A DNA stretch of 64,000 nucleotides. Source: Palsa-360 sp963710315. GTDB lineage: Bacteria; Acidobacteriota; Terriglobia; Acidiferrales; UBA7541. The stretch lies in assembly GCA_963710315.1 (NCBI GenBank), contig CAVPZW010000008.1, positions 1,054,001-1,118,000 on the forward strand, in the 5' to 3' direction. The notes under the pieces are model-generated. The model was not told the DNA's origin. It saw only the letters and a program-made list of their open reading frames with translations, and searched no databases. Position 1 is the first letter of the stretch; every line of letters starts with the position of its first letter. A program made the translations under genes and the position numbers. Of this stretch, positions 16,536-26,024 are shown piece after piece.

Positions 16536-17899
16536 AGCAGTTGGAGTTCAACCTCGCGCCGGAGCGAAAAATCTGGAGCGTGGCGGAGCTGACGGCGCGC
16601 ATCAGCGGCGTGCTTTCCTCGCAATTCTCGAATTTATGGGTAGAGGGCGAAGTTTCCAACTATCGCCCCGCGCAATCCGGGCATCTGTATTTCACGCTGA
16701 AGGATGCCAAGGCGCAGGTGAAATGCGTGTGTTTTCGCACGCAGGCCATGCGACTGAAATTCCGTCCCGAAGACGGATTGAAACTCATCGTGCGCGGATC
16801 GATCGGCGTGTACGAGCCGCGCGGCGAATATCAGATCTACGTGGAGCACATCGAGCCGTCCGGCGTGGGCGCGCTGCAGCTTGCCTTTGAGCAGCTCAAG
16901 AAACGCCTGGCCGCCGAAGGGCTTTTCGATGAATCGCGCAAGAAGCCGCTGCCCATGATGCCACGGCGCGTGGGAGTGGTGACCTCGCCCACGGGCGCGG
17001 CCGTGCGCGACATCATTCGCATCCTGCGGCGGCGCTTTCCGAATCTGCACCTGATCGTCTACCCCGTGCGCGTGCAGGGCGAAGGCGCGGCGGAAGAGAT
17101 CGCCAACGCATTAAAATATTTCAACCGCAAACAATTGGTGGATGTCATCCTGCTGGCGCGCGGCGGCGGCTCCATTGAGGATCTCTGGGCGTTCAACGAG
17201 GAAGTCGTGGCGCGGGCGATTTCGGAGTGCACCATCCCAATTGTGAGCGGCGTGGGGCACGAAACCGATTTCACGATTGCGGATTTTGTGGCCGACGTGC
17301 GCGCATCCACCCCCTCCGCCGCTGCCGAAATTGTGGTGCGATCGCGGCAGGAATTTCAGCGCCATCTCGTGGAGCTGGAAAATAAAATTTCGCAGCGCAT
17401 GCGGTACATCCTGCTGGAGTGGCGGCACCACTTGCGGGAACTTACAACGCACACGGGTTTTCGCCGCCTGGAAGAGTTGCTGCGCCTGTATCGCCAGCAG
17501 ACGGACGAACTGACTCTGCGGCTGGGAGACGCGCTACAAGAGCGCCTCGAAGTGCTGCGCCACCGCCATACCATTGCCGCCACGCGCATTGCCTCTTTCG
17601 ATTTGCGCGCGCGAATCCGCACGCTCGGCCTGCGCGTGGTGCAGCGCTCGGCGGAACTGGGCATGCGCATGGAAAGATTTATGGTGGGAAAAATCCAGCA
17701 ACTCGAAAAGCTGCGAGTGCAGCTCGATGAGCGCAGCCCGCTGCGAGTCCTGCAACGCGGCTACGCCATTTGCACGGATGCCGCCGGGAATGTGGTGAAC
17801 GCTGCCGATCAGGTGTCCATCGGGGCTGAAATCAAAGTGCAACTCGCGCACGGCCGCCTGGGCGCGGAAGTGCGAACTCGCGAAATCCCAGAGCCATAA
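16520..17899 (+). CDS. xseA: exodeoxyribonuclease VII large subunit
   Basis: 459 aa, full length. The N-terminal OB fold (LWVEGEVSNYRPAQSGHLYFTLKD) precedes the nuclease core with RVGVVTSPTGAAVRDI, LLARGGGSIEDLWAFNEE and SGVGHETDFTIADFVADVRASTPSAAAE. A long coiled-coil region follows, and the C-terminal domain contains PLRVLQRGYAIC. It degrades single-stranded DNA together with several XseB subunits. No xseB-like small gene follows here, so the partner must lie elsewhere. The ATG at 16520 lies inside the DUF2905 gene; the frame is open further upstream, but that sequence is the shadow of the DUF2905 gene. Confidence 0.95.
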   Translation: MAEKVKQLEFNLAPERKIWSVAELTARISGVLSSQFSNLWVEGEVSNYRPAQSGHLYFTLKDAKAQVKCVCFRTQAMRLKFRPEDGLKLIVRGSIGVYEPRGEYQIYVEHIEPSGVGALQLAFEQLKKRLAAEGLFDESRKKPLPMMPRRVGVVTSPTGAAVRDIIRILRRRFPNLHLIVYPVRVQGEGAAEEIANALKYFNRKQLVDVILLARGGGSIEDLWAFNEEVVARAISECTIPIVSGVGHETDFTIADFVADVRASTPSAAAEIVVRSRQEFQRHLVELENKISQRMRYILLEWRHHLRELTTHTGFRRLEELLRLYRQQTDELTLRLGDALQERLEVLRHRHTIAATRIASFDLRARIRTLGLRVVQRSAELGMRMERFMVGKIQQLEKLRVQLDERSPLRVLQRGYAICTDAAGNVVNAADQVSIGAEIKVQLAHGRLGAEVRTREIPEP

Positions 17900-17921
17900 C
17901 ATTCGACGAGTTTTCTCAATG

Positions 17922-17984
17922 TTTTTCTCTGTGCTCTCTGTGTTAATTTCCGAAAAGCTTTAACACAGAGAACGCAGAGAAAAG
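17922..17984. repeat. long inverted repeat, CTCTGTG family, copy 2
   Basis: The left arm TTTTTCTCTGTGCTCTCTGTG pairs with the right arm CACAGAGAACGCAGAGAAAA around an AAGCTT-like centre. Sits between the convergent xseA and lepA and could terminate both. Confidence 0.85.
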
Positions 17985-18022
17985 AGGAGGACGGCATCGC
18001 TCATTTGAATCGAGCGTAAGAA

Positions 18023-19831
18023 TTATTCATCCGTTGTGCTGGTGACTTTCAACACCGCCAGGAACGCTTCCTGCGGGATATCCACGCGGCCCACGCGCTT
18101 CATGCGTTTCTTTCCTTCTTTTTGTTTCTCAAGCAATTTGCGTTTGCGGGAGATGTCTCCGCCGTAGCACTTGGCGAGCACGTTTTTGCGGACCGCGGCG
18201 ACGGTTTCGCGCGCGATGACGCGGCTGCCGATGGCGGCCTGGATGGGCACCTCGAACATCTGGCGGGGAATCAGTTTCCGCAAGCGGGTGACCAGATCGC
18301 GCCCGCGATCGTAGGAAAATTCGCGGTGGCAGACCAGCGCCAGCGCGTCCACAGGCTCGCCGCCGATCAGCACGTCCAGCTTCACGAGGTCGGCTTCCTT
18401 GTAGCCCGCCAGGTGATAGTCGAGCGAGGCGTAGCCGCGCGAGGCGCTCTTCAGCCGGTCGTAGAAGTCGAGCACGATTTCGTTGAGCGGCAGCTCGTAT
18501 GTGAGCATTACGCGCTGCGGCGAAAGATACTCGAAATTTTTCTGCGTGCCGCGCTTTTCCTCGCACAGCTGCAGGATCGGGCCCACCGAATCTTCGGCCG
18601 TGATGATCATCGCGGTGATCACAGGCTCTTCGATCTTGGCCATTTCGTTAGGCGGCGGAAATTTCGTGGGGCTGTCCACTTCCACGACGTCCCCGGCCGT
18701 GGTGGTGATGCGGTAGCGCACGCTGGGCGCCGTGGTGATGAGGTCGATGTTAAATTCGCGCTCCAGCCGCTCCTGGGCAATTTCCATGTGCAGCAATCCC
18801 AGAAAGCCGCAGCGGAATCCGAAACCGAGCGCCACGGAATTTTCCGGCTCGTAGAAAAACGCCGCGTCATTCAGCTGCAATTTGCCGAGGGCGTCGCGCA
18901 AGTTCTCGTAGTCGGTTGCCAGCACCGGAAACAAGCCCGCGAATACCATGGGCTTGATGGCTTCGAATCCGGGCAGCGCCGGCGCGGGGCGCGCGGCCTC
19001 CGTGACGGTGTCGCCCATGCGCGCGTCGGCCACCTGCTTGATGTTGGCAATGACGAAGCCGACGTCTCCCGCGGCAAGTTCCTCGAGGACTACGGGCTTG
19101 GGAGTGAGCGCGCCGAGCGCTTCGACCTCGTACACCTGATCCATGAAGCACAGGCGAATCTTCATGTGCTTGGTGATTCGCCCGTTCATCACTCGAACCA
19201 GAACCACCGCGCCGCGAAATGGGTCGAACCAGGAATCGAAAATCAGCGCCTGAAGCGGCGCGTCCGAACTGCCCGTTGGCGGCGGAATGCGCGCCACAAC
19301 CGCTTCCAGCACGGACTCCACTCCCAGGCCGCTCTTGGCGCTAATCAGCAGCGCGTCGGATGCGGGAATCGCCAGCACATTCTCGATCTGCTCCTTGGCC
19401 TGTTCGGGCTGCGCTGCGGGCAAATCGATCTTGTTGATGACCGGAATGATGGTGAGATTGTGCTGCGCCGCGAGAAACGTGTTGGCCACGGTTTGCGCTT
19501 CGACGCCCTGGCTGGCGTCCACCACCAGCAGCGCGCCTTCGCACGCGGAAAGCGCGCGAGAAACTTCGTAAGAAAAATCGACGTGGCCCGGCGTGTCGAT
19601 CAAGTTGAGCTGGTATTCGTTTCCATCCTTGGCCAGGTAGTGCAGGCGAATGCTCTTGGCCTTGATGGTGATGCCGCGTTCCCGCTCCAGGTCCATGGAG
19701 TCGAGCACCTGCGCGCTCATTTCGCGGCGCGTAAGAGCGCCGGTGAGTTCGAGCAGGCGGTCGGCAAGCGTGGACTTGCCGTGGTCGATATGGGCGATGA
19801 TGCAAAAATTGCGGACGAAACGTGGGTCCAT
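18023..19831 (-). CDS. lepA: elongation factor 4 (LepA), ribosome-associated GTPase
   Basis: 602 aa, family length. G domain: P-loop IAHIDHGKST near residue 13, the switch I region ITIKAKS, DTPGHVDF and NKIDLP. Domain II follows. The LepA-specific C-terminal domain includes CYGGDISRKRKLLEKQKEGKKRMK, the hallmark that distinguishes LepA from EF-G. It binds the ribosome and affects translation efficiency or initiation under stress. ATG at 19831. Often cotranscribed with lepB; no signal peptidase gene follows here. Long open frames on the opposite strand are shadows of this gene. Confidence 0.97.
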   Translation of the reverse strand: MDPRFVRNFCIIAHIDHGKSTLADRLLELTGALTRREMSAQVLDSMDLERERGITIKAKSIRLHYLAKDGNEYQLNLIDTPGHVDFSYEVSRALSACEGALLVVDASQGVEAQTVANTFLAAQHNLTIIPVINKIDLPAAQPEQAKEQIENVLAIPASDALLISAKSGLGVESVLEAVVARIPPPTGSSDAPLQALIFDSWFDPFRGAVVLVRVMNGRITKHMKIRLCFMDQVYEVEALGALTPKPVVLEELAAGDVGFVIANIKQVADARMGDTVTEAARPAPALPGFEAIKPMVFAGLFPVLATDYENLRDALGKLQLNDAAFFYEPENSVALGFGFRCGFLGLLHMEIAQERLEREFNIDLITTAPSVRYRITTTAGDVVEVDSPTKFPPPNEMAKIEEPVITAMIITAEDSVGPILQLCEEKRGTQKNFEYLSPQRVMLTYELPLNEIVLDFYDRLKSASRGYASLDYHLAGYKEADLVKLDVLIGGEPVDALALVCHREFSYDRGRDLVTRLRKLIPRQMFEVPIQAAIGSRVIARETVAAVRKNVLAKCYGGDISRKRKLLEKQKEGKKRMKRVGRVDIPQEAFLAVLKVTSTTDE

Positions 19832-20066
19832 CAGTTAGCCTGCCGGCGCGCGGTCTTCAGAAAATTTGGCGGGCTTCAAGAACAGCCCGCGCCCGCACGC
19901 CGGTTAAAGTCTCCTGTCAGAAGTAATTTGCAAGGCGCAAGTGTGGAACCTTCGCAGCCTGGCGGGATTCCTGCCCCGCTCGATAACAATTCAGTGTGCC
20001 ACAAGTGGACGCAGTCAGGAAGCGGTGCGGCGAAGTTGCCGAGAGGCCAAATTCCGAGAAGAATGT

Positions 20067-20648
20067 CTAACGCACTGAACTCTTGTTTCCCATATCTCCG
20101 AGGCGAGCGTGCCACTCCTCAGCCGTGATCTCCCAAATCTCCGTGAGAAAACGGCCAGACACGTATTCTCGCTCGACTGTTGCGATGACACGCATGCCTT
20201 GTTTTTGCGAGATGCGGCGGGATGCTGTGTTCACAATGGCTTTCGGAGCGCGAAGAACAGGAGACTTCAGCTCGTTGAACCAATAATTGGTTACAACATC
20301 GCACGCTTCGCTCATCAAGCCCTGCCCATGCCAGGGCAATCCCAGCCAGAATCCACGGTTCTCGTCAGTCTTGGCGTGAAGGCTGATTCTGCCTATTAAC
20401 TGCGCTGGTGAAGTCTTGAGCCGAGGCGACCAGTGCCACTCCTCGCCGCGCTCCATTGCGGGCAGGGCGCTGTCGCGAATATTCCGATAGGCCCCGTCCG
20501 CCGGGTAGGGCCACGGGACAGCCTTGTTCAAATAGCGAACGATTTCCCAGTGGGGAAATAGGAGTTGGGTCTGTTCAGCGTCAGCCAATTGCAGTGGCTG
20601 CAACACAAGGCGTGCTGTCTCAAGTGTGGGGATCAAGGTCTCATTCAC
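20067..20648 (-). CDS. GNAT-family N-acetyltransferase (RimJ/RimL-like)
   Basis: About 193 aa. The N-terminal LETARLVLQPLQLADAEQ is the standard RimJ/RimL-type opening. A central AQLIGRISLHAK and GFWLGLPWHGQGLMSEA correspond to the acetyl-CoA-binding motif A region, and ASRRISQKQGMRVIATVEREYVSGR to the conserved C-terminal part. The substrate cannot be deduced: it may be a ribosomal protein N-terminus, an antibiotic or another amine. Start is GTG at 20648 or TTG at 20651; neither has a good ribosome binding site. It precedes pstS on the same strand only in the sense of being downstream of it (43 bases apart), so they may share a transcript. Confidence 0.85.
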   Translation of the reverse strand: MNETLIPTLETARLVLQPLQLADAEQTQLLFPHWEIVRYLNKAVPWPYPADGAYRNIRDSALPAMERGEEWHWSPRLKTSPAQLIGRISLHAKTDENRGFWLGLPWHGQGLMSEACDVVTNYWFNELKSPVLRAPKAIVNTASRRISQKQGMRVIATVEREYVSGRFLTEIWEITAEEWHARLGDMGNKSSVR

Positions 20649-20693
20649 CAAAGGCGCTGGCCGATGGCGGCTGAACCTGCTCCAGCGCTTGAT

Positions 20694-21725
20694 CTATTGT
20701 ATGGAATTCAGAGTCTTTTGGGCCTTCGAAGCAATGCCTGGGGGCAATGGCGCGTATCCCAGTCTGCCGGCGACTTCCTGTCCATCGCTAAGCGCCCAGC
20801 TCCAGAAATCCTTCAGAGCGCGACTGCGCGCCTGCGGCAGTCCGCTGGTGGGTACGTAAATCCAAGTGAAGCTCACCATGGGATACGATTCTTTACCCGC
20901 CGCGTTGGTCATCGAAATCTTAAAATCTTCCGGCATGGATTTCTCGTTGACTGTACAGGCTGCAGTAATTCCCGCAGTGGTCGCCTTTACGAACTGGCCA
21001 GCCGCATTCTGCACGCTCGCGTACTCAATATTCTTCCGCCTGGCGTAAGTCAATTCCGAGTATCCGATGGCTCCGGGCGTGGCGCTAACTTTGTCCACCA
21101 TCCCCTCGCTGCGGCCAATCTCCAGGCCCACCGGCCATTTTGGCGAAGCACTTTTCCCAATCTTCGATTCCCATTCCGGGCTGGTCTTGCTGAGGAAGTC
21201 CGACAAGATATAGTTCGAACCTTTGATGCCGCTGAAATGCACCACCGTAATGGCCAGGTCCGGCAGGGTGACAGTTGGATTCATCTTGGCAATTCTCGGA
21301 TCTTTCCAGTTTTTGATGTTTCCCAGGAAGATTTCAGCCAGCACGTCACCGGAAAGCTTCAGCTGCGGCTCACCCGGGAGTTTGTAGATCGGCACAATCG
21401 CCACAAGCGTCGCTGGGAATTGTGCCAGAGCGTACTTGCCGCCATGTTTTTGCGCTTCGCTCAGAGGGACCTCACCGGCGCCAAAATCGCCTGCCCCTCC
21501 CCGAATCTCATTAATGCTTTGTGATGTTCCCAGCGATAGATAGTTGACCCTCAAGATGGGGTGCAGCTTCCCGAATTCCGACATCCACTCGGAAAACAAT
21601 GGATTCACCACATTCGACCCCGACCCCACCAGCGAAATCGAGTCCTGCGCGGCCAGAGGGCTTATTGCCAACGTCAAGCAAACGGCAATCTGCAGCAGGA
21701 TTCTTAGCTTTCGCGCAGTTAACAT
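20694..21725 (-). CDS. pstS: phosphate ABC transporter substrate-binding protein (PstS family)
   Basis: 343 aa with a signal peptide (RILLQIAVCLTLAISPLAAQ). PstS blocks: SLVGSGSNVVNPLFSEWMSEF, INEIRGGAGDFGAGEVPLSE, ALAQFPATLVAIVPIYKLPG, LAEIFLGNIKNWKDPRI, GSNYILSDFLS and the C-terminal AGRLGYAPLP. It binds periplasmic phosphate for the PstCAB importer, but no pstC, pstA, pstB or phoU gene is present, so it is an orphan receptor here. The ATG at 21725 is chosen over 21740 because GGGAG lies at proper spacing before it. Confidence 0.92.
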   Translation of the reverse strand: MLTARKLRILLQIAVCLTLAISPLAAQDSISLVGSGSNVVNPLFSEWMSEFGKLHPILRVNYLSLGTSQSINEIRGGAGDFGAGEVPLSEAQKHGGKYALAQFPATLVAIVPIYKLPGEPQLKLSGDVLAEIFLGNIKNWKDPRIAKMNPTVTLPDLAITVVHFSGIKGSNYILSDFLSKTSPEWESKIGKSASPKWPVGLEIGRSEGMVDKVSATPGAIGYSELTYARRKNIEYASVQNAAGQFVKATTAGITAACTVNEKSMPEDFKISMTNAAGKESYPMVSFTWIYVPTSGLPQARSRALKDFWSWALSDGQEVAGRLGYAPLPPGIASKAQKTLNSIQ

Positions 21726-22015
21726 GATGGAGTCTCCCATTTTGCAGCCCTTGGCGGTTGGACCTCTGACTTTTTCACCTATTCAATTTTGACACTTTTC
21801 CTATTGCGACGCCGCCATTAGGTGCCGAGGCGGTACGAATTAATTAATAGCGATTTGTTACCAAACAGGCCGTGCTTGGATTGAGGGGAAATCGCAAGCC
21901 ATCCCGGGCATTGGCAAGCGGCGGTGGGAGACTACCGCATTGCCCGATCTCCAATCACCCCCATTTCCCCTCACTCTGGGGAATTGCCGAATTGAGCAGC
22001 CTCGCTGTGATCGGT

Positions 22016-22045
22016 TTGGCACGCCAAGCCACAGCGGTATATAGT
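22016..22045 (+). promoter_or_regulatory. candidate sigma-70 promoter of the TPR-GAF-GGDEF-like gene
   Basis: TTGGCA at 22016-22021 and TATAGT at 22040-22045 with an 18-base spacer (or TATATA at 22038 with 16). It lies 74 bases before the start codon, in the divergent region shared with pstS. The remaining intergenic sequence (21726-22015) shows no other recognised element. Confidence 0.5.
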
Positions 22046-22118
22046 GTTTTATGGTGTTTAAAACGTCGATCCGCGAGTCCGCGGTCGCAATTTCGTCGAG
22101 GAAACCGCCTGAGTTCGC

Positions 22119-24668
22119 ATGAGCGTGGATAACGTCAAACAATTGGATAAGGCCAAGCGCTTCGTCGAGAAGAGCCGCATCGACGAGGCCATCGAAACCT
22201 ATCAATCGGTGCTGACCTCCTCTCCCGATAATCTCGATGCCATTCAGTCGCTGGGCGATCTCTACACCATGCAGAAGCGCCCCGACCGGGCAGCCGTTTA
22301 CTACGGAATGCTCTTTGACCGTTTTACGGCACCACGCGATGAACCCAAGGCGCTTGCTCTGTACACGCGCTTTTTGAAGCCGCAGCAACAGCCTCCGGAA
22401 CGCGTCGCGCGATACGCCCTGCTGCTGCAAAAGCAAAACCGCGCGGAAGAGGCAATCGAACAGTTTATGTCCGCCGCGCTGGCATTCGAACTGAGCGGCA
22501 AGGGAGAAGATGCGCTGGCGTGTTTCGTGCGCATCGCGCAGCTCGATTCCGAAAATCGTGACCGGCACGTAGCCGTGGCCGACATGGCGGAGCGCCTGGG
22601 CAATATCACGGCCGCCGCGCGCGGATACTTGAGAGCCGCGCAGCTCACCACTCAGAATGACGCCGAAGCGCTCGATTTTCTTGCAAAAGCCCATAAACTT
22701 TCGCCGAGCGATCGCAGCACGTCGCTATTTTACGCCCAGGCGCTCATGCGCAATGGAGACGCCCAGGCGGCAGCGGCGATTCTTACTCCTTTGAGTGAAA
22801 GCGAAAAGGACGCCACATTCCTCGACACCTATGCCGAAGCCTTGATTCGCTCCGGGCAGCTGGACACCGCGCACGCCGTACTGGAGCGCGCGCGGAATCA
22901 TGGAGCGGGCTCACCGGAAAAATGGTTCTCGCTGATCACCGAATTTCTTCGCGCCGGGCAGGAAGATAAGGCGATTGATCTTCTTGCTTCCACCAAGAAA
23001 GTCACGCTTGCTGCCAGACATGAATCGGAATTCGCAAACGCGGTCGACCAACTGGCGGAATCGTTTCCAACGTCATTGCCCCTGGCGCAGTTCTTGGCTG
23101 GCTTGTACGCCGAATTGAATCGCGAGTCCAAGCTTTTTGACGCTCTGGCGCGTCTCTTCGATTTGAGTGTGGCAAACAATCGGATTCCCGGCGCCTGCGA
23201 AGCCCTCGAAAAACTCGTCGAAATCGATCCATATGATTCGCACAATCAGCAGCGCTTCGACCAGCTACACGGCCGCGCGGATGAAAATTTTCTTAAACGT
23301 GTGAGCTCCCGTCTATCGAGCGCCGCGACCCATGGCTCGGCGGTCCCAGCGAAGGAAGAGCCGCGCGGCAAGAGCGAAGACACTTCGGCGGGTGGGTTGA
23401 AGGATTTACAATCTAGCCAGACACTCAAGGATCTGCTTGTCCAGGCGGAAATATTCATCCAGTATTCGCTGCAATCCAAGGCCATCGAACGTCTTCAGCG
23501 CATTGCGGAATTATTTCCGGGGGAAGAAGAACATAACGAGCGCCTCCGGGACCTCTTTAAGGCCGCACACTGGTGGCCGGAGAAGACCGGGGTTTCCGTC
23601 AAGCCGGCGCCACCTTTGCGGGAGGCGCAAGCGGAACCCGTCAGTTCAGCGTACGCACCCGAGACCCTGCGAGACCTGGCGAAAATTTCGGAAATAAACC
23701 AAAGCGTGTTCCGCCAGCCGTCGCCGCGCGCCATGCTTTCGGTTGCGGTAAACGAAGTGGGCAACTACTTGCGAGCGGCAAGATGCCTGGGCGTGGTTGG
23801 AGCACCCGGCCAGCCGCCACAAATGGCGGCGGAGTTTTGCGCCGTTGGTTTCGAGGCTTCCCCCGGCAACCAGATTGTGCGCCTGATGAGCCAGATTGAG
23901 GGCGCCAAGCCGGACTCGCTCGGCGGTTTGCCGCTGGATGCGGTATCGCCCATCCTCAAGGAAATGGGCCTGCAAACCGCGCTGGGCGTGCAGCTCACGG
24001 ACCCGGAAACGCAATCGCCCGCCGGAATGATCATTGCCGGTTTCTCCGGCCCGCACTCCTGGAAGCCCAACGAAACTTATTTTCTGCAATCCATTGGCGA
24101 TCAGATGCTGATGTGCGTGCACCATACGCGCCTTCGCACACTGGTGCGGACTTTGGCCGTGGCCGATGAGAAAACCGGCTTGCTTGCACGCAGTTCCTAT
24201 ATCGATTGCCTGCTCCAGGAATCGCAACGCGCGCGAACGCAGGGCATCCCTCTGACCCTGGCTCTCCTGCAGATCGATGGCGGTCCGGAGTTGCTGCACC
24301 AGCAGGGAGAGGCGTCGTTTGACCGATACATGGAGCAGCTTGGCGAGGCCGTGCACACAATCGTCCGCCAAACGGACCTCGCAATCAAGTACACTTCATG
24401 GGCACTCGCGATCGTTCTGCCGGACACGCCGCTTTCCGGCGCGCAGGCATTTGCCAAAAAAATGAAAAAAGCGGCGGACGGATTGCGCCCACCTTGGAAC
24501 GCGGCACCGCTAAGCATGAGCGTGGCCCTGGCCGAGGCCATCACGCGGTCGGATTACGACAATGAGGACATCGTCACCGATTTGATCAACCGCGTGGAAA
24601 TGGGCCTGGAAGAAGCTCGAAAACGCGGCGGCAATGAAATTGTTGCCCTCGAACTGGCCAAGAATTGA
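22119..24668 (+). CDS. TPR protein with GAF-like and degenerate GGDEF-like domains
   Basis: 849 aa, soluble. Residues ~1-420 are TPR repeats (for example ARFAEKSRIDEA-like units EAIETYQSVLTSSPDNLDAI and AQALMRNGDAQAAAAIL). A linker follows, then another helical repeat segment at 435-490. Residues ~520-675 resemble a GAF sensor domain. Residues ~680-845 align with a diguanylate cyclase fold: the opening ADEKTGLLARSSYIDCLLQE matches the DxLTGLxNR block. At the position of the GGEEF catalytic loop the sequence reads YTSWALAIVLPDT, so cyclase activity is unlikely. It may be a scaffold or c-di-GMP-insensitive signalling protein. Only 3 bases separate it from the crotonase gene, suggesting co-expression. 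Confidence 0.8.
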   Translation: MSVDNVKQLDKAKRFVEKSRIDEAIETYQSVLTSSPDNLDAIQSLGDLYTMQKRPDRAAVYYGMLFDRFTAPRDEPKALALYTRFLKPQQQPPERVARYALLLQKQNRAEEAIEQFMSAALAFELSGKGEDALACFVRIAQLDSENRDRHVAVADMAERLGNITAAARGYLRAAQLTTQNDAEALDFLAKAHKLSPSDRSTSLFYAQALMRNGDAQAAAAILTPLSESEKDATFLDTYAEALIRSGQLDTAHAVLERARNHGAGSPEKWFSLITEFLRAGQEDKAIDLLASTKKVTLAARHESEFANAVDQLAESFPTSLPLAQFLAGLYAELNRESKLFDALARLFDLSVANNRIPGACEALEKLVEIDPYDSHNQQRFDQLHGRADENFLKRVSSRLSSAATHGSAVPAKEEPRGKSEDTSAGGLKDLQSSQTLKDLLVQAEIFIQYSLQSKAIERLQRIAELFPGEEEHNERLRDLFKAAHWWPEKTGVSVKPAPPLREAQAEPVSSAYAPETLRDLAKISEINQSVFRQPSPRAMLSVAVNEVGNYLRAARCLGVVGAPGQPPQMAAEFCAVGFEASPGNQIVRLMSQIEGAKPDSLGGLPLDAVSPILKEMGLQTALGVQLTDPETQSPAGMIIAGFSGPHSWKPNETYFLQSIGDQMLMCVHHTRLRTLVRTLAVADEKTGLLARSSYIDCLLQESQRARTQGIPLTLALLQIDGGPELLHQQGEASFDRYMEQLGEAVHTIVRQTDLAIKYTSWALAIVLPDTPLSGAQAFAKKMKKAADGLRPPWNAAPLSMSVALAEAITRSDYDNEDIVTDLINRVEMGLEEARKRGGNEIVALELAKN

Positions 24669-24671
24669 GGA

Positions 24672-25460
24672 ATGGCGATGGCTTACGAAAACCTGCTGTA
24701 TGAGAAGCGGGATGGCATCGGGTTCATCACCTTCAACCGCCCCAAGGTGTTGAATGCGCTCAACCGCAAGACTATGGAAGAGCTGCGCGATATTTTGACC
24801 GCCGCGCGCGATGACCAAGATGTGCGCGTCGTGATCCTGACCGGCGCGGGAGAAAAATCGTTCGTGGCCGGCGCGGACATCGCGGAACTTGCCGTGCAAA
24901 CGCCCGTCGGCGGCAAGGAAACGGCGGCATTTGGGCAAAGCGTTTTGAATTTGCTGGAGACCTTGGGGAAGCCGTCCATCGCCGCCATCAACGGCTTCGC
25001 GCTCGGCGGCGGATGCGAAGTCGCGCTGGCCTGTTCCATGCGACTGGCAAGCAAGACTGCCAAACTGGGGCAGCCCGAAGTGAAGCTTGGAATTATGCCG
25101 GGATACGGCGGATCGCAGCGTCTCGCTCGCTTGTGCGGCAAGGGCGCAGCCTATGAACTCTGCCTGACCGGAGAAATGATTTCCGCGGAAGAAGCTTTGC
25201 GCATTGGCCTCGTCAATCACGTGTATGAGCCGGCGGAACTTTTGTCCGCGGCGGAAGCCCTGGCGAAAAAGATTATCGCCAACGCTCCACTCTCGGTAAA
25301 ATTCACGATGGAAGCCATCGCGCACGGATCGGACATGCCGCTCGCGGACGGCCAGTATCTGGAAACAACTTTATTTGGCCTGTGCGCGGCCACCGAAGAT
25401 ATGAGGGAAGGAACGCGGGCCTTCCTGGAAAAGCGCCCCGCGCAATTTCAAGGAAAGTAG
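24672..25460 (+). CDS. enoyl-CoA hydratase/isomerase family protein (crotonase type)
   Basis: 262 aa, normal crotonase length. The oxyanion-hole block SFVAGADIAEL (near residue 65) and the catalytic glutamates in GFALGGGCEVALAC and LGQPEVKLGIMPGYGGSQRL are present. This pair (two Glu) is typical of genuine enoyl-CoA hydratases or 3-hydroxybutyryl-CoA dehydratases rather than isomerases. Probable role: fatty acid or branched-chain degradation, or polyhydroxybutyrate-type metabolism; specificity is not visible. The stop codon TAG lies in GTAGCGCGG, which looks like the decayed foot of a REP element. Confidence 0.92.
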   Translation: MAMAYENLLYEKRDGIGFITFNRPKVLNALNRKTMEELRDILTAARDDQDVRVVILTGAGEKSFVAGADIAELAVQTPVGGKETAAFGQSVLNLLETLGKPSIAAINGFALGGGCEVALACSMRLASKTAKLGQPEVKLGIMPGYGGSQRLARLCGKGAAYELCLTGEMISAEEALRIGLVNHVYEPAELLSAAEALAKKIIANAPLSVKFTMEAIAHGSDMPLADGQYLETTLFGLCAATEDMREGTRAFLEKRPAQFQGK

Positions 25461-25490
25461 CGCGGACGCAATAAGGCAAAATTTATTCAT

Positions 25491-26024
25491 ATGGGAAAAA
25501 ACTTTCACGGAAAAGAAATTCGAGCGGGAGCCAATGCCGCCGGCTTGCGATTCGCGCTGGTTGTAAGCCGTTTTAATAGTTTCATCACGGATCGCCTGCT
25601 GGCGGGCGCCGTCGATGCGCTGGAGGCCGCGGGCGCCGAAGCGGAAAATATCCTGGCCGTTCACGTTCCCGGCTCGTTTGAAATTCCGCTCACTGCAAAA
25701 AAATTGGCCGCCGGCGGAAAAATTGACGCCGTGATCGCCATCGGTTGCATCCTGCGCGGCGAGACCGCGCACTTTGACTATGTCGCCAGCGAGGTGGCGC
25801 GCGGCGTGCAACTCGCGCAGCTTGATACCGGCATCCCGGTAATTTTTTGCGTTCTCACCTGTGACACTTTGGAGCAGGCCATCGACCGCGCCGGACTCAA
25901 GAGCGGAAACAAGGGCTATGACTCAGGGCTTGCCGCCATCGAAATGGCCAACCTTTGCAGGCAGCTTCGTCCGGCGGAAGTTTCGCGCAGCGCCAAGGCC
26001 GCTCCGCGCGGGAAGCGCCGCTAG
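25491..26024 (+). CDS. ribH: 6,7-dimethyl-8-ribityllumazine synthase
   Basis: 177 aa. Condenses a ribityl-pyrimidine with dihydroxybutanone phosphate in riboflavin synthesis. Family blocks: FALVVSRFNSFITDRLLAGA (substrate-binding), VPGSFEIPL, AIGCILRGETAHFDYVASE with the catalytic histidine, PVIFCVLTCDTLEQAIDRAG and KGYDSGLAAIEMANL. The C-terminal tail is slightly longer than usual and basic. nusB follows with no gap, the very common ribH-nusB pair. No FMN riboswitch seen upstream. Confidence 0.95.
   Translation: MGKNFHGKEIRAGANAAGLRFALVVSRFNSFITDRLLAGAVDALEAAGAEAENILAVHVPGSFEIPLTAKKLAAGGKIDAVIAIGCILRGETAHFDYVASEVARGVQLAQLDTGIPVIFCVLTCDTLEQAIDRAGLKSGNKGYDSGLAAIEMANLCRQLRPAEVSRSAKAAPRGKRR

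Noticed and set aside
18122..20128. 668-codon plus-strand open frame opposite lepA
   Set aside because: Complete antisense shadow of the lepA gene; the product is low-information and rich in R, H and Q, with no domain, as expected from a GC-rich third-position bias.
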